Below are positions 28,684 through 37,481 of a stretch of DNA of 50,732 nucleotides, piece by piece. The position numbers were made by a program, and so were the translations under genes. Location: assembly GCF_025465995.1 (NCBI RefSeq), contig NZ_JANLNY010000013.1, forward strand, positions 1-50,732. The letters are read 5' to 3'. This DNA comes from Pseudomonas sp. 5P_3.1_Bac2 (GTDB lineage: Bacteria; Pseudomonadota; Gammaproteobacteria; Pseudomonadales; Pseudomonadaceae). How positions within the stretch are numbered: position 1 is the first letter of the stretch; each line of letters starts with the position of its first letter. A model generated the notes under the pieces. The model was not told the origin of the DNA. It made no database searches and was given only the letters and a program-made list of their open reading frames with translations.

Positions 28684-29145
28684 TTATTCTTCAGCGGGGC
28701 TTTGCCGATCCGCCTCGACCGCTGCGGTAAAGCTCTTCAGGGCAGCGGTGTTTTGCGGATGTTTTTGTTCGAACTTTTGCCGCGCATCTAGCATCAGTGA
28801 GCGATTTTTTACTGCCCATTCAAACAAGGCTTTAAGCGGTATGAGCAAGTCGCAGCCGAGTTCTGTCAGTTCATAGTCGACCCGCGGCGGGATGGTGGGG
28901 TACATGGTGCGTTCGACGATGCCGTCCTGTTCCAGCCCTTTCAGCGTTAGGGTCAGCATCCTCTGCGAGATACCCGCCACCTCGCGGCGCAGCTCGCTAT
29001 AGCGCAGCGGTCCATTCTGCAGGGCACCTACCACCAGTACGGTCCATTTATCGCCAATCCGGGCTAGGGTTTCGGCGATGGCTTTACAGCTGTTATGGCC
29101 GTTGAGGGGCGCCTCATTACGAACATCTGTGTGCGTATCGGTCAA
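28684..29145 (-). CDS. HxlR family transcriptional regulator
   Basis: A 153-residue winged-helix repressor. The HxlR core spans residues 20-110: CKAIAETLARIGDKWTVLVV, LRYSELRREVAGISQRMLT (recognition helix) and the wing MYPTIPPRVDYELTELG. Cys20, just before the first helix, sits where thiol-sensing relatives (YodB, HypR, QorR) have their redox cysteine, so sensing of quinones or other electrophiles is a fair inference. The start is TTG at 29145 with aagaagg 9 bases upstream; no ATG or GTG exists nearby in frame. It is divergent from the pirin gene with a 389-base gap and probably controls it. The C-terminal 25 residues are lysine/glutamine-rich and variable. Confidence 0.9.
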   Translation of the reverse strand: MTDTHTDVRNEAPLNGHNSCKAIAETLARIGDKWTVLVVGALQNGPLRYSELRREVAGISQRMLTLTLKGLEQDGIVERTMYPTIPPRVDYELTELGCDLLIPLKALFEWAVKNRSLMLDARQKFEQKHPQNTAALKSFTAAVEADRQSPAEE

Positions 29146-29175
29146 AAAAGTGCCTTCTTGTTTAAAGATTTACTG

Positions 29176-29208
29176 ATACCTAGTATAGCCCTACGAACAA
29201 AATGTTCG
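29176..29208. promoter_or_regulatory. Candidate HxlR operators in the hxlR-pirin gap
   Basis: Two palindromes lie together 31-63 bases upstream of hxlR. The first is atac-cta-gtat (29176-29186), which overlaps a TATACT-like -10 element read on the minus strand. The second is cgaaca-aaa-tgttcg (29194-29208, perfect 6-bp arms). Both would place a repressor on the hxlR promoter, consistent with autoregulation. Confidence 0.5.
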
Positions 29209-29534
29209 CGACTCGCTGGGCTGTCGCGCTATCCCCAAACAGCACTCTGCATGGTGTTTATAGGCGGGGCATAGGTCATGCCGGCCCGCTGATTGACTGC
29301 CACTCCCTCATAAGGGGAACACAGTCATCTCGTGGCAACGAGCATCCGGGGCAATGAGTTTTTGCGGATAAGCCCGCCATCAGGCTGCTTGGTCATAAAT
29401 GCCAAGGCCTGTTTCGCGTCAGATAAGGAGGGCTACGCCATTGTGCCGCTGCATCTTTACCCCGCGCAGCCGGTTGTCCAAACATTGGTATGCCAGTTCG
29501 GTGCAATCCACCGCACTGCATCAGGAGAGACGCT
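29209..29534. other. Long leader upstream of the pirin gene
   Basis: About 325 bases between the operator region and the pirin start. A frame opens with GTG at 29332 and runs to 29538 but resembles nothing known and overlaps the pirin start, so it is not called. No terminator or tRNA-like structure was seen. It may hold the pirin promoter, which I could not place. Confidence 0.5.
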
Positions 29535-30566
29535 ATGAGCAATGTGATTATTCATGTAAGTCCACTGACTGCGCCTTGGTCCGGTAGTGATCCGTTCCTT
29601 TTTTGCGCTCATCACCTTGACCATTACCCGGCCAGCGATGGTGATATGGGTGTACCCGCCGCAGCACTGAACGGACGTCCGCTGGGCAACGACTTCAGCC
29701 GCCAGGCGGGTTTCAATATGTACTACGGGGAGCGCGTGCCGGGTTTTCCTGCCCATCCGCATCGTGGCTTTGAGACCGTCACCTTTGTGCGCCGGGGTTA
29801 TGTCGATCACAGCGACTCATTGGGCGCCACGGCGCGCTATGGTGCCGGCGATGTGCAGTGGTTAACGGCGGGCAAAGGTATTCAGCATGCGGAGATGTTC
29901 CCGCTGCTGGATCAAGACGCCGACAACACCCTCGAGCTGTTTCAGATCTGGCTCAACTTGCCAGCCAGCGATAAGTTCGCAGACCCTGAGTTCAAGATCT
30001 TCTGGCGTGAAGACATTCCTGTGTGGCGCCAGCCTGACCCGCATGTGGCCAACGCGGTAAATGAGGTCACGGTGATCGCTGGCACTTTTGCTTCAGAGAC
30101 CGGCGCGGCGCTGACGCCACCGAGCCCGCCAGCGCATTCTTGGGGCGCTCGGGAGGACGCCGAGTTGGCCATCTGGGCGATTAGATTGTCGCCTGGGCAA
30201 AAGCTGACACTGCCTGCTGCCCAGCGTGATGGGTTGCAACGTGTGCTGTATGTGTACGGTGGTGAAAGCCTGACTGTGGCTGGCCAGGCATTAGAAGCGA
30301 GGAGCCAGATCCAGCTTGAGCCACAGGCTGCGTGCGAGATCAGCAACACAGGTACCAGCCTGCTGGAAATCATGCTGATGCAAGCCCGGCCGATTAATGA
30401 GCCGGTGGCAGCGCGTGGCCCCTTTGTGATGAACACTGAGGCTGAGTTGCACCAAGCCCGACTCGACTACGGCCGCACTCAGTTTGGCGGCTGGCCTTGG
30501 GATCAAGCCGGGCCGCTGCATCGCGCCGATGTGGGGCGCTTCGCGACTAACCCCAATCGTAAGTAG
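29535..30566 (+). CDS. Pirin family protein
   Basis: A 343-residue bicupin of the pirin family. The N-terminal cupin has the complete metal site: His74 and His76 (HPHRGFETVTF), His118 and Glu120 (GKGIQHAE). Bacterial pirins such as YhhW act as quercetinases in vitro; others modulate pyruvate metabolism. The length is above the usual 230-300 because of an extended C-terminal cupin and tail (about 240-343). ATG 29535 has an aggagaga ribosome site; a frame opening at 29490 lacks one. Divergent transcription from an HxlR gene with a candidate sensing cysteine suggests induction by quinones or flavonoid-like compounds. Confidence 0.9.
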   Translation: MSNVIIHVSPLTAPWSGSDPFLFCAHHLDHYPASDGDMGVPAAALNGRPLGNDFSRQAGFNMYYGERVPGFPAHPHRGFETVTFVRRGYVDHSDSLGATARYGAGDVQWLTAGKGIQHAEMFPLLDQDADNTLELFQIWLNLPASDKFADPEFKIFWREDIPVWRQPDPHVANAVNEVTVIAGTFASETGAALTPPSPPAHSWGAREDAELAIWAIRLSPGQKLTLPAAQRDGLQRVLYVYGGESLTVAGQALEARSQIQLEPQAACEISNTGTSLLEIMLMQARPINEPVAARGPFVMNTEAELHQARLDYGRTQFGGWPWDQAGPLHRADVGRFATNPNRK

Positions 30567-30670
30567 TCCGTTGCCTGTGGGTGGCAGGTGTCTTCGCCAC
30601 CCACTGTGTTATCGGCTGCTTGAGCCTGGGCCGCAGAGCTAGCGCCCCTAGTCTGCAACGACTGTGATGC

Positions 30671-31369
30671 TTAGCCGGCGATGCGTTGTTTGGCGATGCG
30701 CAGGGTTTTGTAAGTCGTGCGCTGGGCTTGGCTCTGCTCCAGCGCGTCGAGGAAGGCTTCCGGTTGATTGAGCGGCAGGCTTCTAAGCAGGGCTAAATCA
30801 AACTCCCACCAATGACTGCGCAACAGGCGCTCAATCAGCGCTTCGCTATGGCGGTAGCGGATGATTTTTGCTGGATTGCCGCCGACGATGGCGTAGGGCG
30901 GTACATCGCGCGTCACCATCGCTTGGGTTCCGATGATCGCCCCGGTGCCGACGTTAACGCCGCTTAACACTGTGGCACCGTGACCAATCCATACATCGTG
31001 GCCAATCTGGCAGTAGCTGTGCGTCGGCGCATAAACCAAGGAATTCCCCTCGTATTGAAAGGGGTGGCTACTAACCCAGTCGGTAGGGTGGTTATTGCGA
31101 TCTTGACCGAGCATGCAGCCTTGGCCAATCGAGCAGAAGCGGCCAATGCTCTGCACGAGCTGCAGGTGGCTCTCACTACGAATATAGGTGTGTGCGCCAA
31201 TACTCAGCGCCGGCGACTCAATCCGTACCTGCCCCAAAAACACCTGCTGCTCTAGGCTGACCTGCGCTTTTTTGCTAAACGCCAGCGGGCCATTAGCCAC
31301 TTTGCCGCCAAATTTACGGATGGCTTTTTTAAAGCGCGAATGGCGAATTAACTCAATAAAATTAAGCAT
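30671..31369 (-). CDS. CatB-like hexapeptide-repeat acetyltransferase
   Basis: A 232-residue left-handed beta-helix acetyltransferase of the xenobiotic/CatB O-acetyltransferase group. Hexapeptide repeats run from about residue 50 to 175 (SIGRFCSIGQGCMLG, IGHDVWIGHGATVLSGVNVGTGAIIG). The catalytic-type His is in APTHSYCQIGHDVWIG. The PPYAIVGGNPAKIIRYR block closes the coil. Relatives acetylate chloramphenicol, virginiamycin or sugars; the acceptor here is unknown. ATG 31369 is chosen; aaggag lies 15 bases upstream, too far for a good site, and a TTG at 31405 is the alternative. It lies at the edge of the AT-rich block and may have been acquired. Confidence 0.82.
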   Translation of the reverse strand: MLNFIELIRHSRFKKAIRKFGGKVANGPLAFSKKAQVSLEQQVFLGQVRIESPALSIGAHTYIRSESHLQLVQSIGRFCSIGQGCMLGQDRNNHPTDWVSSHPFQYEGNSLVYAPTHSYCQIGHDVWIGHGATVLSGVNVGTGAIIGTQAMVTRDVPPYAIVGGNPAKIIRYRHSEALIERLLRSHWWEFDLALLRSLPLNQPEAFLDALEQSQAQRTTYKTLRIAKQRIAG

Positions 31370-31876
31370 GAGTTTGCTTAGAGACTCCTTGATTGGATCT
31401 TGCAAATTTGTACCGCCGGGAAGCTAAAGCTAAGACATATCATTATTTCTATATGCTGACAAAGAGGGCAATGATTAGTTCAGGAATAGATGAGTGTAGA
31501 TTTATGTGGGATTAGTGTTATGCGAAAAAAATATAAGTGTTTCAGGTTTTTCTGAATGGATCTTTATTTAAATGGTGTTGCGTATTTTATAGGGGACTGT
31601 TTGTGGGCTGCAGGCTGGATAGTCTTGGATTTTTAATTTTTAGTGGGCTTGCTGTGAGTTTAGCTGTCGCTTTGCTAAATTAGGGAGTACAAGATTAGAT
31701 GCTGATTAGGTGATTTCAAGAGCGAATTTTAATTTATTTAATTTTGCGCATGCTTTTCGGTTAAAGATTAGTTCGAGGTTGTGGCTGTCTGCTAAATTAG
31801 CAGGGCTAGCTATTATTTTTTGGCTTGGTCTTGGTGAGTTTGAGAGAAGCACTCCTGGTGATTATTTAATAATACG
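31370..31876. other. AT-rich gene-free stretch
   Basis: About 500 bases that are much richer in A and T than the surrounding genes. Small frames exist, for example a hydrophobic 26-codon frame from ATG 31556 and an 84-codon GTG frame at 31710-31964, but neither has a ribosome site or recognisable similarity. It probably carries the promoters of the acetyltransferase and of the unknown gene that follows. The composition suggests foreign origin. Confidence 0.6.
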
Positions 31877-33178
31877 GTGGATAGCGTGGCGAAAAATGTT
31901 TTGGATACCGAGGCGCAAAGGGCGTTTGATAATCGAGCCAATGAAATTTATGAGAGGATTTTGACAGCGGGTAGTGATTTAAATTTAAAGTTTGAAAGTG
32001 CTATGCGTGAGGTCACAGAATCCTATGTCCTTGCGCATAGTTACTATCTCGAAGAGTTAAAGCCGGAAGTCAGAAAAAGTTTGACTCCATCCATAAATGA
32101 GTTGCTATTTAGTTGTATCCAGAAGGCCGTGAATGGTGCCCCGTTAAGTCCTGATGTGTACTGGGTTAATAATGCCAAGGCCCGCCAGGATTTTTCAGGT
32201 GAGTTTATCCTGCCAGGTGGTAGGTACTCGTACGATAACCCAGATGTAATTTATCGATTGATTCCTATTAGCGTGGATGCCCGATACGTTGTTCGTGGTG
32301 CACAGAACACGGTGGGCGGTAACAGCGATTACACCTATTCATTGATAATCAATCCAAACTCACAGAATACGGTTGGTTATCTTGATAAAAAGACCTTGCA
32401 GGTCGGAGTTGATGGCAGTTATGAAATCTATATAGATACGGATCCGCAAGGTGAGCGTTTGAATCATATCGCCTCGGTGCCAGCGGCTAGATTTTTATTT
32501 GTCAGGCATACAATTGGAGATTGGACTAAAGAGGTTCCAGACACTCTTTCGGTGGAAATATTAAGTTCGCCAGATAAGAAAACTAGAACGCTTGAAGAAG
32601 TGATTGATGAGTCATTGATTAATCTGCAGGAGAGTGTAGTGACCTATGGGGTTGGTGCGATGGGGCTAAAAACCTATAAAAATAATGAGGTTAACACGTT
32701 GCCGGCGCCAACACAGTCAGAAATTCTAGGTACGTTAGTCACTCAAGCTAGTTCGTTTGGGCATATTGATATCGCGGGCGATGAGGCCTTTGTGATTACC
32801 TTGGTAAAGTCTGATGCAGATTATTTTGTTGTGCCGATGTCCAATGCTTGGATCATTTCTGTGGATCCCGCTACGCATCAATCGAGCCTGAATATCAAGC
32901 AGTCATTCGTTAACAATGATGGCAGCTACACCTTTGTTGTGAGTCTATATGACCCTGGTGTGGCTAACTGGCTCGATCCAGCCGGGCTCCACGAAAGTAC
33001 GATTATGATTAGATGGCAGAATGTCACAAAAGAGTCGACCCCAAGTGTAACTTGCCAAGTTGTACCCGTTACTGAGCTGAAAAATATCCTACCCGCTGAA
33101 ACGCAGTACCTCACAGTCAGTGAGCGAGCAGAGGTATTACGACTGCGCAAGGAAGGCTATGAGCGACTGACCAGTTAG
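31877..33178 (+). CDS. Uncharacterised 433-residue protein, DUF1214-like C-terminus
   Basis: A long open frame with AT-rich codon use unlike its neighbours. The product has an N-terminal helical part (1-90, acidic) with no signal peptide. A middle part with many beta-type segments (DNPDVIYRLIPISVDARYVV, then GVDGSYEIYIDTDPQGERL) follows, and a C-terminal part (NAWIISVDPATHQSSLN, then DPGVANWLDPAGLHESTI) recalls the DUF1214/DUF1254 group, from memory only. No catalytic motif is evident. The start is uncertain: GTG 31877 lacks a ribosome site and GTG 31886 is an alternative. It is followed by a hairpin terminator. Its function is not known. Confidence 0.75.
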   Translation: MDSVAKNVLDTEAQRAFDNRANEIYERILTAGSDLNLKFESAMREVTESYVLAHSYYLEELKPEVRKSLTPSINELLFSCIQKAVNGAPLSPDVYWVNNAKARQDFSGEFILPGGRYSYDNPDVIYRLIPISVDARYVVRGAQNTVGGNSDYTYSLIINPNSQNTVGYLDKKTLQVGVDGSYEIYIDTDPQGERLNHIASVPAARFLFVRHTIGDWTKEVPDTLSVEILSSPDKKTRTLEEVIDESLINLQESVVTYGVGAMGLKTYKNNEVNTLPAPTQSEILGTLVTQASSFGHIDIAGDEAFVITLVKSDADYFVVPMSNAWIISVDPATHQSSLNIKQSFVNNDGSYTFVVSLYDPGVANWLDPAGLHESTIMIRWQNVTKESTPSVTCQVVPVTELKNILPAETQYLTVSERAEVLRLRKEGYERLTS

Positions 33179-33287
33179 TAGGTGGTGGAAATACTTGACC
33201 CAGTCACCATGGATGACTTGAGACCTGGGTAATGTGCAAGTAAATTTCTACTGGTATGTAACTGTTTTCCTCAAAACTGCTTATCTT

Positions 33288-33327
33288 AATTAAAGCTACG
33301 AAACACTAAGCTTTCGTGGCTTTAATT
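33288..33327. terminator. Bidirectional terminator between the unknown gene and dld
   Basis: Arms aattaaagctacgaaa (33288-33303) and tttcgtggctttaatt (33312-33327) pair at 15 of 16 positions around an 8-nt loop, with A/T-rich outer parts. It separates convergent genes ending at 33178 and 33378. Confidence 0.7.
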
Positions 33328-33377
33328 CAGTTCTACATTTTTTGTGCATTCAGCTTTAGCGAATGAGCACCTACTAA

Positions 33378-36194
33378 TCAATTCCCAGCCTTGGCCTTAC
33401 TCACCCGATCCAGCAAATACACCAAGCCGTGATAGTTGATACCGCTATGGCTACTTAGGCCTATTTCGCAGGTGCGGCTGGTGCTGATGCCTTCGTGGCA
33501 GTGTTGTACTGCTGGTTTTAAGCTGCGCAGGGCGTGCTGGTTCAGCTCTGGCGTGGTGAAGCCTTTATCGCCGGCGAAGGCGCAGCAGTGGATACCTTCG
33601 GGGATGACCACTTCCGTGGTACAGCGTTTAGCGATATCAATCAGGCCCTGGGCTTCGCCTAGGTGTTGGGTACTGCAGGTGATATGCACGGCTACCGGCT
33701 CGCGTTGCGGCTCAATGTCCAGGCGATCGAGCAGATGCTCGCGGATAAATTTCACCGGGTCGTACAGCTTGAGCCCGCTGCCTGCTTGGCCTTCGCTCAA
33801 GCGCAGGGTGCAGGGGCTGGTGTCGCAGTAGATCGGGTCGAGGCCGCCACGGCTGGCCTGGTGTAGGGCGTCGAACAGTTGCTGGCGCTTGGCGTCGGCT
33901 TGTTCGGGGTAGCCTTTGGAGGCGAAAGGTTGGCCGCAGCAGAGGTTGTCTAGCCCTGTTGGGAAGATCACAGCGTAGCCGGCTTTTTCCAGCAGCGCGC
34001 GGGTTTTATCCAGCAGTGAGGCTTGCTCCTGGTCGCCCATGGCTGGGCCCATGACCCGTGATACGCAAGCCGGCAAATACACGACGCGGGGCCGGCCATC
34101 ATTAGCCGGTGGGCTGATGATCTTCAGGGTCTGCACTGCTTGTGGCATGGCCGGCGTCCACTGTGGCAGGTGGCCTTGGCTCAGTTTGCTTAACGCTGCT
34201 GAGGCACGGCCTAGGTTGGCATCACCCAATAAACGCTGCGCACTGTTGGCGGCTTTAAGCACAAAACGTGTGCCTTGCAGGCTGCGCTTAAAGTGCTCGG
34301 CAAGCCAGGTGGCCCGGCGCGGATGTTGGGCGGTGCGGGCGCGTAGCTTACGCACCAGGTTGCCGGTGTTAATGCCCACCGGGCAGCGTTGGGCGCACAG
34401 ACCGGTGGCGGCGCAGGTATCGATGCCTTGGTATTGGTAAGCCGCTTGCAGCTCGCTGGTATCAAGGCCAGCTCGTTGTTTGGCCTGGATATCGCGCCAC
34501 ATGACGATGCGCTGGCGCGGGCTTAAGGTCAGGCCTTTAGAGGGGCAGACAGGCTCGCAAAACCCGCACTCGATGCACTTGTCGACGATCTCATCGGCTG
34601 CCGGCAGCGGCTTCAGGTTTTTCAGATGCAGGCTGCTGTCGGTGGACAGAATTACATCCGGGTTAAGGATGCCCTGAGGGTCGAGCAGACGCTTGATTTG
34701 CCACATCAGCTGATAGGCATCGTGCCCCCATTCCAGCTCCACATAGGGCGCCATATTGCGTCCGGTGCCGTGCTCGGCTTTCAGCGCGCCGCCAAACTCC
34801 ACGGCCACTAGCTGCGCCACGTCATCCATAAAGGCCGCGTAGCGCGCCACTTGCGCAGGAGTGTCGAAACCTTGGGTGAACACAAAGTGCAGGTTGCCTT
34901 CCAGCGCGTGGCCGAAAATGATCGCCTCGCTATAGCCGTGGCGGTCAAACAGCTCCAGCAAACGCTTAACCCCGGCGGCCAGTTGCTCAACGGGGAAGGT
35001 GACGTCTTCGATAATCACCGTGGTGCCGGTCTCGCGCACCGCGCCAACGGCGGGGAAGGTGTCTTTACGGATCTTCCACAGTTGGTTGTACACGGCAGGA
35101 TCGGTACTGAACGCCACCTGCTTTTCCAAGGGGAAAGCGCTGATGGAGTCCATCACTTGGCTAAGTTGCTCGCTGAGCAAGCTGTCGCTGGCGGCGCGCG
35201 ATTCAATCAACAGCGCGCAGGCACCGGCAGACAGTTCGCGCACCCAGTCCGGCATCCCGGCCATGTTCTCCACCGAGCGCAGGCTGCGCCGATCCAGCAG
35301 CTCCACGGCGGACACCGGCTGTTGTTTGAGGATGGGCACGGCGCGGCAGCAGCTTTCCACATCGGCGAACACCAGCAAGGCGCTGGCCTTGTGTGGATGA
35401 TCCGGCACGGTGTGGTAAGTCACCGAGCTGATAAAACCCAAGGTGCCTTCGCTGCCCACCAGCAAATGACTGAGGATATCCAGCGGTTGATCAAAGTCGA
35501 CCAAGGCATTGAGGGATAACCCGGTGGTGTTTTTGAGCCGGTATTTATGTCGGATCTTATGGCTTAGCTCTGTGTTGGCGCGGGTCTGCCGCGCCAGTTC
35601 GGCAAGCTGCGCGAGTAGATCACGGTGGCTATTTGCAAAGTGCGCCACACTGGCGGCGTCTTCCGTATCCACTGCCGTACCGTCGGCCAGCACCAAGCGC
35701 ATGCCGGCCAGGGTGTGGTAGCTGTTTTGCGCGGTGCCGCAGCACATGCCGCTGGAGTTATTGGCGACCATGCCGCCGATTTTGCAGGCGTTGATCGAGG
35801 CCGGGTCCGGGCCGATTTTACGGCCAAAGGGCGCCAGCCAAGCGTTGGCCTGGGCGCCGATCACCCCCGGTTGCAGGCGGATTTTTTCGCCGTCTGCCTG
35901 AATCTCGCGCCCATTCCAGTCATCTCCCAGCACCAGCAGCACCGAGTCGCTCACAGCTTGGCCGGAGAGGCTGGTGCCGGCGGCGCGGAAGGTCACCGGC
36001 ACCTGATGTTGCCCGGCGAGCTGAAGCAGGGCGATCACCTCCGGCTCGCTTTCCACGCGGATCACCAGTTTGGGGATCAGCCGGTAAAAGCTGGCGTCGG
36101 TGCCGAAGGCCAGGGTCGATAGGGCGTCGCTAAAACGCCGTTCGCTGGGGATCAAGGCCTCGACGGCACGGCTAAAGGCGCTGGGCAAACTCAT
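33378..36194 (-). CDS. dld: D-lactate dehydrogenase, FAD and iron-sulfur type (Dld-II/LldE)
   Basis: A large membrane-associated respiratory flavoenzyme, 938 residues, oxidising D-lactate to pyruvate. The N-terminal half is a PCMH-type FAD domain (FRAAGTSLSGQAVSDSVLLVL; ACKIGGMVANNSSGMCCG) with an FAD-oxidase C domain ending in GALKAEHGTGRNMAPYVE. The C-terminal half has two ferredoxin motifs, CIECGFCEPVCP (near residue 540) and CAATGLCAQRCP (near 600). Two cysteine-rich CCG-type segments follow (NLCCGQPFASKGY and IHCCAFAGDKGF). The start has ggag upstream and lies 13 bases after lldD. Such fused enzymes are typical of pseudomonads, where the gene is called lldE or dld-II. Confidence 0.93.
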   Translation of the reverse strand: MSLPSAFSRAVEALIPSERRFSDALSTLAFGTDASFYRLIPKLVIRVESEPEVIALLQLAGQHQVPVTFRAAGTSLSGQAVSDSVLLVLGDDWNGREIQADGEKIRLQPGVIGAQANAWLAPFGRKIGPDPASINACKIGGMVANNSSGMCCGTAQNSYHTLAGMRLVLADGTAVDTEDAASVAHFANSHRDLLAQLAELARQTRANTELSHKIRHKYRLKNTTGLSLNALVDFDQPLDILSHLLVGSEGTLGFISSVTYHTVPDHPHKASALLVFADVESCCRAVPILKQQPVSAVELLDRRSLRSVENMAGMPDWVRELSAGACALLIESRAASDSLLSEQLSQVMDSISAFPLEKQVAFSTDPAVYNQLWKIRKDTFPAVGAVRETGTTVIIEDVTFPVEQLAAGVKRLLELFDRHGYSEAIIFGHALEGNLHFVFTQGFDTPAQVARYAAFMDDVAQLVAVEFGGALKAEHGTGRNMAPYVELEWGHDAYQLMWQIKRLLDPQGILNPDVILSTDSSLHLKNLKPLPAADEIVDKCIECGFCEPVCPSKGLTLSPRQRIVMWRDIQAKQRAGLDTSELQAAYQYQGIDTCAATGLCAQRCPVGINTGNLVRKLRARTAQHPRRATWLAEHFKRSLQGTRFVLKAANSAQRLLGDANLGRASAALSKLSQGHLPQWTPAMPQAVQTLKIISPPANDGRPRVVYLPACVSRVMGPAMGDQEQASLLDKTRALLEKAGYAVIFPTGLDNLCCGQPFASKGYPEQADAKRQQLFDALHQASRGGLDPIYCDTSPCTLRLSEGQAGSGLKLYDPVKFIREHLLDRLDIEPQREPVAVHITCSTQHLGEAQGLIDIAKRCTTEVVIPEGIHCCAFAGDKGFTTPELNQHALRSLKPAVQHCHEGISTSRTCEIGLSSHSGINYHGLVYLLDRVSKAKAGN

Positions 36195-36207
36195 GCAAAC
36201 TCCGCTA

Positions 36208-37362
36208 TCAGGCTGTGGCGTGGTGCAGCTCGCGGACCAACGACTCGACGCTGATCTCGCTGATGGATTTAGCCCCGGTGAGCACCATGGCCACGCGCAT
36301 TTCTTTTTCGATCAAGTCCAGCAAGTTACTGACGCCAGCACCACCAGCAGCGGCCAGAGCGTAGATAAAGGCGCGGCCGAGCAGCACGCTGTCGGCGCCT
36401 AGGGCCAACATGCGCACCACATCGAGGCCGGTGCGAATGCCCGAGTCGGCGAGAATCGTCAGCTCACCTTTGACTGCATCGGCAATCGCCGGCAGGGCGC
36501 GGGCGCTGGACAGCACGCCATCGAGCTGGCGGCCACCATGGTTAGACACCACAATCCCGTCGGCGCCGAAGCTGACGGCGTCTTTGGCGTCCTGCGGATC
36601 GAGGATGCCCTTGATCACCATCGGCCCGTCCCAGAACTCGCGGATCCACTCCAGATCCTTCCAGCTAATCGACGGATCGAAGTTATTGCCCAGCCAGCCG
36701 ATGTAGTCGGCCAGCCCGGTCGGGTTGCCCCGATAAGTAGAAATATTGCCCAAGTCATGGGGCCGCCCCAGCAGGCCCACATCCCAGGACCAGCGCGGGT
36801 GGGTGACGGCTTGCAGCATACGGCGCAGCGGTGCGTTGGGGCCGCTCATGCCGGAGTGAGCATCGCGGTAACGGGCGCCAGGCACCGGCATGTCCACGGT
36901 AAACACCAAGGTGGTGACGCCTGCGGCTTTGGCCCGCTCCAGGGCGTTTTTCATAAAGCCGCGATCCTTCAGCACATACAGCTGGAACCACATGGGCCGG
37001 TTGATGGCCGGGGCGACTTCTTCAATCGGGCAGACCGAGACGGTGGACAGGGTAAAGGGGATGCCTTTGGCTGCTGCGGCCTTGGCTGCTTGGACTTCGC
37101 CCCGGCGTGCGAACATGCCGGTCAGGCCCACCGGCGCTAGGGCCACGGGCATGCTCAGGGTTTCCTTGAACAGCTTAGTCTCCAGACTCAGCTCACTCAT
37201 ATTGCGCAGCACCCGTTGCCGCAGGGCGATGTCGGCCAAGTCGCTGACATTACGCCGCAGGGTGTGCTCGGCGTAGGCGCCACCGTCGATGTAGTGGAAC
37301 AAGAACGGCGGCAGGCGTCGTTCGGCGGCGGCGCGGTAGTCGGTAGAGGCGGAGATGATCAT
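36208..37362 (-). CDS. lldD: L-lactate dehydrogenase (FMN, quinone-linked)
   Basis: A 384-residue member of the FMN-dependent alpha-hydroxy acid oxidase family, bound to the inner membrane and passing electrons from L-lactate to quinone. It matches E. coli LldD closely from memory, with the same start MIISAxxDYRAAAxRRLPPF and length within a few residues. Visible sites: the FMN-binding PVALAPVG, the substrate region [14 protein letters not shown], the catalytic base His275 in [10 protein letters not shown], and the phosphate loop [20 protein letters not shown]. It is second in the lldP-lldD-dld transcript. Confidence 0.96.
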   Translation of the reverse strand: MIISASTDYRAAAERRLPPFLFHYIDGGAYAEHTLRRNVSDLADIALRQRVLRNMSELSLETKLFKETLSMPVALAPVGLTGMFARRGEVQAAKAAAAKGIPFTLSTVSVCPIEEVAPAINRPMWFQLYVLKDRGFMKNALERAKAAGVTTLVFTVDMPVPGARYRDAHSGMSGPNAPLRRMLQAVTHPRWSWDVGLLGRPHDLGNISTYRGNPTGLADYIGWLGNNFDPSISWKDLEWIREFWDGPMVIKGILDPQDAKDAVSFGADGIVVSNHGGRQLDGVLSSARALPAIADAVKGELTILADSGIRTGLDVVRMLALGADSVLLGRAFIYALAAAGGAGVSNLLDLIEKEMRVAMVLTGAKSISEISVESLVRELHHATA

Positions 37363-37391
37363 GGCGTCTGAGTCCAGTGGTAAGGGTAGAG

Positions 37392-37473
37392 GCGCTACGA
37401 AAAAGCGCTGTGGGCAGTGGGTTTTCGTAGCGCAACTGCGGCTGAGTTAAAGGGCCTGCGCTCACGCAGGCCC
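37392..37473 (-). other. Two hairpins in the lldP-lldD intergenic region
   Basis: Hairpin one: gcgctacgaaaa (37392-37403) with ttttcgtagcgc (37422-37433), 12-bp perfect stem. Hairpin two: gggcctgcg (37452-37460) with cgcaggccc (37465-37473), 9-bp perfect stem, 4-nt loop, followed on the minus strand by TTTAA. They sit inside the lld transcript between permease and dehydrogenase, so partial termination or protection of the upstream mRNA from 3' decay are the likely roles. Confidence 0.7.
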
Positions 37474-37481
37474 GCTTGAGG

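Noticed and set aside
31556..31636. Hydrophobic 26-codon frame in the AT-rich stretch
   Set aside because: No convincing ribosome site, promoter or terminator; short frames are expected by chance in AT-rich DNA.
31710..31964. Plus-strand 84-codon GTG frame with one hydrophobic segment
   Set aside because: No ribosome site, overlaps the larger 433-residue gene in another frame, and resembles nothing known.
33378..36194. Possible frameshift or two-gene split of dld
   Set aside because: The frame is open from end to end and all FAD and Fe-S motifs are in order, so it is an intact fused enzyme.
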